Notes under the pieces: generated by a model | What the model saw: only the letters and a program-made list of their open reading frames with translations | Database searches by the model: none | What the model was told of the DNA's origin: nothing | Shown: piece after piece, positions 34,865 to 42,346 of the stretch | How positions within the stretch are numbered: the stretch's first letter is position 1 | Layout: every line of letters begins with the position of its first letter | DNA from: AC-32 sp963788215 | GTDB lineage: Bacteria > Actinomycetota > Thermoleophilia > Gaiellales > Gaiellaceae | Assembly (NCBI GenBank): GCA_963788215.1 | Contig: CAWBFX010000003.1 | Coordinates: 558,001-622,000 of the forward strand | Length of the DNA stretch: 64,000 nucleotides | Direction: 5' to 3' | Translations under genes and position numbers: made by a program

Positions 34865-35224
34865 CTACTTCTTCGCCCGACCGAGCGCCCGCATACCGGT
34901 GCCCGCCGCAAGCAGCGCCGCGCCGCCGGCCGTCATCAGCGCGAGGTCGAGGCCCGTGAACGGGAGCCCTCCACGCGACTTGACGGCCTGTGCGCCCAAC
35001 GCCTGCTGGACGGCACCTTGGACCCCGACACGCGGATAGCCCTGCAACGCCGCATCTCTCAGCGCGCGCTGCAAGTCGCTCCGCGAGTAGTTGTGCGTGA
35101 GCCGCCCGTGCTGTGCGTAGTCGCGGTAGATCTGCTGCGGTGTCGCAGCAAGCGCACCCGGGGCCACCCCGAGCACCGCGACCGCGCATGCAGTCACGCC
35201 GAAAATCGTGTAACGCCGCCTCAT
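34865..35224 (-). CDS. LPxTG-type cell-wall-anchored protein
   Basis: A 119-residue protein with an N-terminal signal peptide (YTIFGVTACAVAVLGVAPGA) and a C-terminal sorting signal: LPFTG, then a hydrophobic stretch (LDLALMTAGGAALLAAG) and a basic tail RALGRAKK. The short mature part has YRDYAQHGRLTHNYSRSDL and QRALRDAALQG. Sortase would link it to peptidoglycan; no sortase gene is in this window. ATG 35224 is chosen with GGGAG upstream. It is located beside the priming transferase, suggesting a surface role in the polysaccharide locus. Confidence 0.8.
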   Translation of the reverse strand: MRRRYTIFGVTACAVAVLGVAPGALAATPQQIYRDYAQHGRLTHNYSRSDLQRALRDAALQGYPRVGVQGAVQQALGAQAVKSRGGLPFTGLDLALMTAGGAALLAAGTGMRALGRAKK

Positions 35225-35440
35225 CCTTGTTCTCCCTTCATCTCCTCCGGCGCCTTGCGAGGCACCGCCGTCTCCGCCCGAGGGATTTTTGCCGCAGTGC
35301 GCCTCGCGCTTCTCAACGTAGTCGTTGTTGTCGTATTCCGCAAGAAGCGTCAAGCTCACTCTCCCTCGCTGTCACCCGTATGCGTTCTTTCTCACACAAG
35401 CATGATTGAAACTTGGAATAGCTATTTTCCTATCGTCCTT

Positions 35441-35482
35441 TTGACGTCCAACGGACGCCGTTGTTGACGTACAACGAGCGCC
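35441..35482. promoter_or_regulatory. Tandem 19-bp direct repeats upstream of the polysaccharide operon
   Basis: TTGACGTCCAACGGACGCC (35441-35459) and TTGACGTACAACGAGCGCC (35464-35482) match at 16 of 19 positions with a 23-bp period. The second also contains GTTGT-TGACGT-ACAAC. They lie 32 bases before the Wzy start, after an AT-rich stretch (35400-35440) containing TTGAAA. They are either operator sites or tandem -35 elements; the regulator is unknown. Confidence 0.4.
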
Positions 35483-35513
35483 GGAGCAAATCGGTTTCGT
35501 CGCGGAGGAAAAC

Positions 35514-37340
35514 GTGACCCGGGCGGGCCTCGCGCGCGTCCTGCCCACCGCCGCCCTGGCCGCGGTGGCCTGGTCGCTCGCGTGGGTCGAGACCGGGAGC
35601 ACGGTGAGCTCCGACTGGCTGCCCTACGCGTTCTTCGCCGGACTCCTGCTCGCGGCCGTGCTCGCGGCGGGTGCGTTGCGCCCGCAGCCGCGCGAGGCCG
35701 CGGCGGTGGCAGCCCTCGTCGGGCTCGCCGGGTGGGAAGCCCTTTCGATCTCGTGGTCGGCGGTGCCGCCACTCGCCCGGGACGAGGCCGTGCTGACGAT
35801 CTTCTACGCGGTCGTCCTGCTCATCCCGTGGCTGACCCTTCGCACCGAGGGCGAACGGCTCCTGGCGGTCGCAGGCGTCGCCGCCGCCGCGGGCGCGCTC
35901 GCGGTCGCCGTCGGGCTCGACCTGCGCTTCGGCGGCGATCAGGTCGACCACTTCTACTCGGGACGGCTCTCGTTCCCGATCTCGTACCCGAACGCGCTGT
36001 CCGCGGTCTTCCTGATCGGCTTCTGGCCGGCCGTGGTGCTGGCGTCGCTGCGCCGGGCGCCCGTAGCGGCGCGCATGTTGGCCCTTGCCGGCGCGACTGC
36101 GATCGCAGCCGGCTGGCTGACCGCGCAGAGCAAGGGCGGCGTCCTCGCGATCGCCGTCTCCGCTGCGCTCGTCTTCGGGCTCTCGCCGCTGCGCCTGCGC
36201 CTGTTGCCTCCCACGATCGCCGCGGCGGGCCTGACCGCGATCGCGTACCGCCCGCTGACCGCCCCGTTCCGGTCGGGAACCGCCGGTGACGTCAGGCATG
36301 CCGGGACAGCGATCCTCGTGCTCGCCGCTGCCGGCGCGGGGGTCGGCCTCGTCTACGCCCTTGTCGACCGGCGCCTGGAGCTCGGCCCTCGCCCCACGAA
36401 GATCGCCGGCTGGACGGCGGTCGTCGCCTTCGCGGCCGCGGTCGCCGTGGCCGTCGCCGCGTTCTTTTCGACCGTCTACCACCCGGGCTGGTTCGACGAG
36501 CAGTGGCGCTCCTTCAAGAACATCCCGCAGCAGTCGAGCGCGTCGAGCCACCTGCTCCAGCTCGGCTCCTACCGCTACGACATCTGGCGCGTGGGGTTGC
36601 ACCAGTTCGAGGACCACCCGCTCGCGGGGATCGGCTCGCGCGGTTTCGGGCCCGCGTATCTGCAGCTCCGCGACAGCCCGGACACGCCTGCCCGCGCGCA
36701 CTCGATCGAGGTCGACGCGCTCAGCGAGCTCGGGATCGTCGGCTTCCTGCTGCTCGCCGCGGCGCTCGTCCTTCCGTTCGTGCCGCTCGTGCGGCGGCTC
36801 CGCGCGCGCGACCCCGCAGCCACGGCCGCCTTCGCCGGCTGCTCGTACTGGCTCGTGCACGCCTCGGTCGACTGGATCTGGACCGTGCCGGCCTGCGGGG
36901 TGCCGTTCTTCCTGCTCCTCGGGGCGGGCGGAGCGGGAGGCGAGCGGCGGCTGCTGCCCGGCAGGACCTCGGCCGCTGCCGCTGCGGCCGTCGTGGTCGT
37001 GGCGCTCGTCGCCTTCGTCCCGCCCTGGCTCTCGGCGCGGCTGACGTCCAGCGGCGACCTTGCCGCCGCCAAGAGCGCCGACCCGCTCTCGGTCGACCCG
37101 TACGTGGCCCAGGCGGCGCTCGCGCCGACGCCTGCAGGGGCCGTGGCCGCGCTCAGGGCAGCCGTGCGCAAGGAGCCACGGGTCGTCGAGCTTCGCTACG
37201 ACCTGGCGCTCGCCTACGTGCGCGCCCACCGGCTGCGACAGGCTCGGGCGGAGCTCCTGCGCGCCCGGCGGCTCGACCCGGGCGAGCCGCGCATCCAGGA
37301 CGCGCTGAAGAACCTGCCGAAGCGGCCGATACGCTCTTGA
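35514..37340 (+). CDS. O-antigen ligase/Wzy-like membrane protein with C-terminal TPR
   Basis: A 608-residue protein. About eleven helices in residues 10-500; the periplasmic loop has SASSHLLQLGSYRYDIWRVG, LHQFEDHPLAGIGSRGFGPA and ARAHSIEVDALSELGIVGFL, typical of Wzy_C. After the last helix, a TPR-like tail (DPYVAQAALAPTPAGAVAAL, VELRYDLALAYVRAHRLRQA) follows. It polymerises or ligates lipid-linked repeats outside the membrane. GTG 35514 follows GGAGGAAAAC, a strong SD. A second Wzy-like gene is at 49368. Confidence 0.88.
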   Translation: MTRAGLARVLPTAALAAVAWSLAWVETGSTVSSDWLPYAFFAGLLLAAVLAAGALRPQPREAAAVAALVGLAGWEALSISWSAVPPLARDEAVLTIFYAVVLLIPWLTLRTEGERLLAVAGVAAAAGALAVAVGLDLRFGGDQVDHFYSGRLSFPISYPNALSAVFLIGFWPAVVLASLRRAPVAARMLALAGATAIAAGWLTAQSKGGVLAIAVSAALVFGLSPLRLRLLPPTIAAAGLTAIAYRPLTAPFRSGTAGDVRHAGTAILVLAAAGAGVGLVYALVDRRLELGPRPTKIAGWTAVVAFAAAVAVAVAAFFSTVYHPGWFDEQWRSFKNIPQQSSASSHLLQLGSYRYDIWRVGLHQFEDHPLAGIGSRGFGPAYLQLRDSPDTPARAHSIEVDALSELGIVGFLLLAAALVLPFVPLVRRLRARDPAATAAFAGCSYWLVHASVDWIWTVPACGVPFFLLLGAGGAGGERRLLPGRTSAAAAAAVVVVALVAFVPPWLSARLTSSGDLAAAKSADPLSVDPYVAQAALAPTPAGAVAALRAAVRKEPRVVELRYDLALAYVRAHRLRQARAELLRARRLDPGEPRIQDALKNLPKRPIRS

Positions 37341-38332
37341 ACGTGTCGGGCAAAGCGCTCGTTACCGGCGGCGCCGGGTTCATCGGCTCCCACCTCTCGG
37401 AACTGCTGCTCGCGGGCGGCTGGGAGGTCTACGCCCTCGACGACGTCTCCACGGGCTCGCTCGACAACGTCGCCCACCTGCGCGACCGCCCGGACTTCCA
37501 CCTCGTCGTCGACTCCGTCCTCGCGCCGTCGGTCGTCGGCGACCTCGTCCAGCGCTGCGACGTCGTCTTCCACCTGGCCGCGGCCGTCGGCGTCCGCCTG
37601 ATCGTCGAGCAGCCCGTGCACACGATGGTCACGAACGTCCAGGGCACGGAGATCGTGCTCGGCTACTGCAGCAAGCTCGGCAAGCGCGCGCTCATCGCCT
37701 CGAGCTCGGAGGTCTACGGCGACCACCGCGAGGAGCGCCCGCTCGGCGAGAACGACCGCCGCGTCTACGGCCCGACCACCGAGAAGCGCTGGCTCTACGC
37801 CGACTCGAAGGCGATGGACGAGCATCTGGCGCTCTCGTACCACCTCGAGCAGGGCCTCGACGCCGTGATCGCGAGGCTCTTCAACACGGTCGGCCCTCGC
37901 CAGAGCGGGCGCTACGGGATGGTCATCCCGCGCTTCGTCGACCGCGCGCTGGCGGGCGAGCCGCTCGAGGTGCACGGCGACGGCACGCAGACCCGGTCGT
38001 TCTGCCACGTCTCCGACACCGTCCGGGCGCTCGTGGGCCTGATGGACGCGCGCGAGCTCTCCGGCGAGATCTTCAACGTCGGCTCCTCGGAGCGCGTGCG
38101 CATCCTCGACCTCGCCGAGCGCGTCCTCAAGGCGACCGGCAGCTCCTCGGAGCTGGCGTTCGTGCCGTACGACCAGGTCTACGGCCAGGGGATCGAGGAC
38201 ACCCTTCACCGCGAGCCCGCGACGGACAAGATCCGCGCCGCGATCGGATGGCAGACGACGCGCGACCTCGATCGGGTCATCGCCGACGTGATCGCCCACG
38301 CGCGCGGGCGGGAGCCGGTCGGCAGGTCGTAG
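37337..38332 (+). CDS. NAD-dependent nucleotide-sugar epimerase/decarboxylase (extended SDR)
   Basis: A 331-residue SDR. KALVTGGAGFIGSHLSELLL has GxxGxxG; DVVFHLAAAVGVRLIVEQPV, ALIASSSEVYG, the catalytic LYADSK-like YxxxK variant (RWLYADSKAMDEHLAL) and VIARLFNTVGPRQSGRYGMV follow. It resembles UDP-glucuronate decarboxylase and UDP-glucose 4-epimerase; the product cannot be fixed. TTG 37337 overlaps the Wzy stop (TTGA); GTG 37343 is the alternative. Confidence 0.87.
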   Translation: MNVSGKALVTGGAGFIGSHLSELLLAGGWEVYALDDVSTGSLDNVAHLRDRPDFHLVVDSVLAPSVVGDLVQRCDVVFHLAAAVGVRLIVEQPVHTMVTNVQGTEIVLGYCSKLGKRALIASSSEVYGDHREERPLGENDRRVYGPTTEKRWLYADSKAMDEHLALSYHLEQGLDAVIARLFNTVGPRQSGRYGMVIPRFVDRALAGEPLEVHGDGTQTRSFCHVSDTVRALVGLMDARELSGEIFNVGSSERVRILDLAERVLKATGSSSELAFVPYDQVYGQGIEDTLHREPATDKIRAAIGWQTTRDLDRVIADVIAHARGREPVGRS

Positions 38333-38333
38333 C

Positions 38334-39029
38334 TTGGGACGGCTGGCAGGGGCCTGCCGTTGGTTGGGCCTGCGCTCCGCACAACCGCTCGAAGGGCCTG
38401 TCGCAGTCCTCTCGCCGCACCTCGACGACGGCGTCCTCTCGCTCGGGGCAGCGATCGCGTCCGCCCGGGGCGACGTCAGGGTCGTCACCGTCCTGGCCGG
38501 CGACCCGGAGTCCGGCTTGCCTGCCGGCGAATGGGACGAGCGCTCCGGTTTCCGAACGGCCGGCGAGGCCGCCGCTGCGCGCCGTGCCGAGGACCGGCTT
38601 GCGTGCCGCGACCTCGGCGCGGAGCCCGTGTGGCTACCGTTCGCCGACCATCAGTACCCGCGCGGCGGCGGAGACGACGAGATCTGGGAGCGCCTGACGG
38701 AGGCTCTCGGCGACGCGGAGACGGTGCTGGTGCCCGGCTACCCGCTCATGCACGAGGATCATGTCTGGCTCGCGGCGCTCGTGCGGGAGCGCGGCCTCCC
38801 CGGCCGGCGCGTCGGGCGCTACGTCGAGCAGCCCTACGCGGCGGCCTGGACCCCGGGGCCGGATGGATGGACGCCGCTGGGCGCGAGCGCTCGGCACCGC
38901 GTGGCGAAGCTCCGCGCCTGCCGCCGCTACTCGTCGCAGCTGCCGCTCCTCGACGCGCAGGGTGCGACGCTGACCCGCGTCACGCGCTACGAAGGGGCCC
39001 GGGGAGGCGAATGCGTCAGCTGGGACTGA
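38334..39029 (+). CDS. PIG-L family deacetylase
   Basis: A 231-residue LmbE-like zinc hydrolase. VAVLSPHLDDGVLSLGAAIA has the PHxDD zinc motif (H29, D31, D32), and GYPLMHEDHVWLAALV provides the second zinc histidine. DLGAEPVWLPFADHQYPRGG is the usual middle segment. It would deacetylate an N-acetyl sugar, here perhaps a polysaccharide precursor. TTG 38334 lies one base after the SDR stop. The 3' end overlaps the convergent methyltransferase by about 40 bases. Confidence 0.85.
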   Translation: MGRLAGACRWLGLRSAQPLEGPVAVLSPHLDDGVLSLGAAIASARGDVRVVTVLAGDPESGLPAGEWDERSGFRTAGEAAAARRAEDRLACRDLGAEPVWLPFADHQYPRGGGDDEIWERLTEALGDAETVLVPGYPLMHEDHVWLAALVRERGLPGRRVGRYVEQPYAAAWTPGPDGWTPLGASARHRVAKLRACRRYSSQLPLLDAQGATLTRVTRYEGARGGECVSWD

Positions 39030-39715
39030 GAGGCGGTCTTGCTCACGCGCGCGCAGACGACGAGGGGGAAGTCGGGGTCGTGCCGGCGCAGGTCGTCGGG
39101 CCGCAGCTCCTCGGCGGCGAGCCCGTGCAGGAACGCCGAGCACGCCAGGACGTTTCCGTAGCCGCGCACATCAGCTTCGCCGGACGGGCACGTGGCGGAG
39201 ACGAGCTCCTCGATTCCCGCCGGGGTGAACCGCCAGAGGTCGCGGACCACGTCGAGCTTGGACACGCTCGGGACGGTCAGGAGCAGCGCTCCGCCGGGCT
39301 TCAGCGACCGCCACACGTTTGCCAGAGCGACCTCGGGCCGGCGGATCACCTGGAGCGTCTGCATCAGGAGGACGCAGTCGTAGGCCTCCGCAGGGAGGCT
39401 CTCCTCCTCGGCGAGATCGGCGATCACCGTCGCCTCCGGATTGGAATCGTCGACGTCGAGGACGTGTGCCCGAGCGAGCCGCTCCTCGCCGAGGCGCGTC
39501 GCATGCCTCGCGTCCTTGAGGTCGAGCACGTCCCCTCGCACGAGGTCCCGGTGCTCCTGCACGAACTCCTCGAAGTAGAACCGGTCGATGGGCGTGCCGC
39601 GGTCGAAGCCCCAGTCGTCGCTGACCGGCCGCGTACGCCTCAGCGAGAACCAGAGCGGGATGCCGAGCAGCGCCGCAGTCCGCCGGGCCCGGACGCCCTT
39701 CATCGGGTGGAACAC
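38987..39715 (-). CDS. SAM-dependent methyltransferase (Methyltransf_11 type)
   Basis: A 242-residue class I methyltransferase of the kind found in sugar clusters. VRGDVLDLKDARHATRLGEE, then HVLDVDDSNPEATVIADLAE are the SAM-binding strands, YDCVLLMQTLQVIRRPEVAL the motif IV region and LKPGGALLLTVPSVSKLDVV motif VI, with WRFTPAGIEELV. ATG 39703 or GTG 39715 could start it. It overlaps the PIG-L gene at the 3' end and is divergent from the flippase. Confidence 0.85.
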   Translation of the reverse strand: MFHPMKGVRARRTAALLGIPLWFSLRRTRPVSDDWGFDRGTPIDRFYFEEFVQEHRDLVRGDVLDLKDARHATRLGEERLARAHVLDVDDSNPEATVIADLAEEESLPAEAYDCVLLMQTLQVIRRPEVALANVWRSLKPGGALLLTVPSVSKLDVVRDLWRFTPAGIEELVSATCPSGEADVRGYGNVLACSAFLHGLAAEELRPDDLRRHDPDFPLVVCARVSKTASQSQLTHSPPRAPS

Positions 39716-39722
39716 TAGAGCA

Positions 39723-41354
39723 ATGGCCCGGCGGCGCAGAGGCGAGACGCCGCGGGACTCGGTGCCGGAGCGGAAGCTCGAGGCAGGCCTGCCCTACGAC
39801 GGAGCCCCCGGGGAAGACGCGCTGCCGGGCGCGGCCGCGGCGACCACCGGCGCGCGCGTCGTCCGGTACGGGCTCTGGAAGATGTTCGCGAACGCCCTGC
39901 CGCAGCTGTACACGCTCGTGCTCTCGATCGCGGCAAGCAGATACCTCGGCGCGGCGGGCCTGGGCCGCCAGAGCTTCATCGCATTCGTCGAGGCGACGAT
40001 GGTCACGCTGCTCTCGGCCAGCATGTCGGTGGCGCTGATGCGCTACGTCGGGGAGGCCGTCGGTGCCGGCCGTCCCGGCGCCGCCCGCTGGCTCGCGCGC
40101 CGGATCCTGCTCTTCCAGCTGGGGGCGGCCGTGATCGGCGGTGGGACGATCATCCTGCTGGGCGTCTTCGGGGCGACTCCTCCCGGCGCCTGGGTGCTGG
40201 CGGGCGTGGCGGCCATCAGCGGGGTGCTCGCGACGGTCCCGGGTGCCGTTCTCACGGGCCTCCAGCGCTGGCGGCAGGCGACGATCGCGGGCCTCAGCAC
40301 GGGCGGGCTCGGGGTGGTGGCCACGATCGCGGTGCTCGCGGCCGGCGGAGGGATCACCGCCATGTTCGCGGTCGAGGCGGCGACGACCGCGATCTCCCTG
40401 ATCTGGACGGGCGTGATGGCGCGCGGTGCCCTCTTGGGCCTCGGCGTCGAGCCGACGCCGGCGCCGGACCTCGGGCGCGGCGCGCTCCGCTTCGCCGCGT
40501 ACTCCACCGGTGGAACGCTCGTCTACCTGATCATCTGGCGCCGGTCGGAATTCTTCTTCCTGCAGCACTACTCGAGCGACGAGGAGATCGCCTACTACTC
40601 GATCGGATTCGCGGTCGCGACCGGCCTCGTGCGACTTCCTTCCGCCATGGCCGAGGTCCTGGCTCCCGCGATCGCGACGCTCTTCGGCGCCGGCGCGCAC
40701 GACCGGATCCGGACCGGCTTCAGCCGCGCGCTGCGACTGCTCCTGCTCGGAACCTTTCCGGTCGTCGCCGCGTCCGCCGCGCTCGGGCCCGAGGCGATAC
40801 GCCTCATCTGGGGCGATGCGCTGAGCCCTGCCTCGAAGCCGTTCCTCATCCTCACCGCCGCCTCGCTGATCGTCCCCCTGACGACGCTCAGCGCCTCGCT
40901 CGTCACCGGCCTCGGCCGGGTGAAGTTCCCACTTGGGGTGGACATCGTCGCAGCCGGAGTCGACATCGGCGTGGCCTTCGCGCTCGTTCCCCGGTACGGC
41001 GCCGTCGGCGCGGCAATCGCGAGCTCCTGCGCGCTCGTCGTCTCCGGCGTCCCCTTGATCGTCTACTCCTCGCGGATCGCGGGGCCGATCAACTGGAAGG
41101 CGCCGCAGCTCGCCCGGGGCGCGCTCATGGCCGCGGCCGGCGGGGCCGTCTCGTGGGCGATCGTGCACAGCGTCGGCGGCGCAACGGGCGTCCTCCTCGG
41201 GCTGGTCGCGGGCACCGCAGTCTTCGCCGGGCTCGCAGTGCTGGTCGGCTTCCTGCCGGGAGAGGACGCGGAGTGGCTGGAAGAGGCGCTCGGCGCCCGC
41301 GCCGGACGGCTGCCTCGACGAGCCGTCCTCGCGCTCGCCGGCCGCCGTCAGTAG
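39723..41354 (+). CDS. Polysaccharide flippase (Wzx-like, MATE/MVF fold)
   Basis: A 543-residue membrane protein with about fourteen helices. After a basic N-terminus it has LWKMFANALPQLYTLVLSIA, ASRYLGAAGLGRQSFIAFVE, the central AAYSTGGTLVYLIIWRRSEF, FFLQHYSSDEEIAYYSIGFA and PRYGAVGAAIASSCALVVSG, all hallmarks of Polysacc_synt flippases. It moves undecaprenyl-linked repeat units outward. The ATG at 39723 is eight bases from the divergent methyltransferase region; a longer upstream frame is antisense to that gene. Confidence 0.9.
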   Translation: MARRRRGETPRDSVPERKLEAGLPYDGAPGEDALPGAAAATTGARVVRYGLWKMFANALPQLYTLVLSIAASRYLGAAGLGRQSFIAFVEATMVTLLSASMSVALMRYVGEAVGAGRPGAARWLARRILLFQLGAAVIGGGTIILLGVFGATPPGAWVLAGVAAISGVLATVPGAVLTGLQRWRQATIAGLSTGGLGVVATIAVLAAGGGITAMFAVEAATTAISLIWTGVMARGALLGLGVEPTPAPDLGRGALRFAAYSTGGTLVYLIIWRRSEFFFLQHYSSDEEIAYYSIGFAVATGLVRLPSAMAEVLAPAIATLFGAGAHDRIRTGFSRALRLLLLGTFPVVAASAALGPEAIRLIWGDALSPASKPFLILTAASLIVPLTTLSASLVTGLGRVKFPLGVDIVAAGVDIGVAFALVPRYGAVGAAIASSCALVVSGVPLIVYSSRIAGPINWKAPQLARGALMAAAGGAVSWAIVHSVGGATGVLLGLVAGTAVFAGLAVLVGFLPGEDAEWLEEALGARAGRLPRRAVLALAGRRQ

Positions 41355-42346
41355 CCCGGCCGCTGCAGGCGCGACCCTGCGCGCCGCCGGGCCGCGCCGG
41401 GCGCGATCGCCGCCGCCGCGGCCTTCAGGCGCGTGCGCGCGCCGAACCCCCGCCCGGCGGCGACGCCGAGCAGCAGCCTCCTAGCGTCCCGGTCGCCTTC
41501 CGCGACCGCCGCCTCGGCCTCCGTCAGGGCCGCCGAACGGCGGCGCCGGGCGAGCGAGCGCTCGACCAGCGCCTGCTCGTCCGGACTGAGGTCGTCCCGC
41601 GCGGCCGCCTTCTCCAGCGTCTGCACATGGCCCTTCGCGTAGGCCACCCGCGACGAGCTCAGGCTTCCCGCCCAGATCCGGTAGACCGAGAGCGGCTCGT
41701 GGACGAGACCGACGCGCGCGCCGGCGAGGATCAGGCGGATCCAGCAGTCCCAGTCGGCCGTGTACCGGATCGACTCGTCGAAGCCGCCGGCCGCGAGAAA
41801 CGCCTCCCGCCTGATCGCGCAATGGCCACAGATGAAGTTGCCCCGGAGGATCGCGCTGCGCTGGTCGTCGACCTCGAAGCGCGAGGCGTCGGCATAGACG
41901 CGCCGCGTCCGCTCGCCGTCGACTTCCACGAGCGCGTCGGTCGTGACGATGTCGAGGTCGGGCCGGGCAGTCGAGAGCCGGCCGAGAGCCTCGAGCCGCT
42001 CGGGCAGGTACGCGTCGTCCGCGTCGAGCAGCGCCACGAACTCCCCGCTCGCCGCGCGGGCGGCCGCGTTCTTCGCAGACCCCTCGCCGCCGTTCTCCTT
42101 CTGCAGGAAGACGATCCGGTCGCGGTAGGGCTCGACCGCCTTCGCCGTTCCGTCGGTGGAGCCGTCGTCGCAGACCACGATCTCGTGGGCTGGGACCGTC
42201 TGCGCCAGCGCGGACTCGATCGCCGAGGCGACGAACTGCTCCGCCTGGTACGCGGCGATGACGATCGAGAAGGTCGGCGTCGGTCCGGGCTCGACGCGCG
42301 CGGCGGGCGGCGGCGCGAGGAACGAGCCGGAGAAGTCGCGGCTCAT
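41348..42346 (-). CDS. Glycosyltransferase family 2
   Basis: A 332-residue GT-A enzyme. PTFSIVIAAYQAEQFVASAI, IVVCDDGSTDGTAKAVEPYR, GEFVALLDADDAYLPERLEA (DxD) and GGFDESIRYTADWDCWIRLI (catalytic acid region) are clear. The C-terminal 80 residues form an Ala/Arg-rich helical tail (RSLARRRRSAALTEAEAAVA). The start overlaps the next minus-strand gene by four bases. Confidence 0.88.
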   Translation of the reverse strand: MSRDFSGSFLAPPPAARVEPGPTPTFSIVIAAYQAEQFVASAIESALAQTVPAHEIVVCDDGSTDGTAKAVEPYRDRIVFLQKENGGEGSAKNAAARAASGEFVALLDADDAYLPERLEALGRLSTARPDLDIVTTDALVEVDGERTRRVYADASRFEVDDQRSAILRGNFICGHCAIRREAFLAAGGFDESIRYTADWDCWIRLILAGARVGLVHEPLSVYRIWAGSLSSSRVAYAKGHVQTLEKAAARDDLSPDEQALVERSLARRRRSAALTEAEAAVAEGDRDARRLLLGVAAGRGFGARTRLKAAAAAIAPGAARRRAGSRLQRPGY

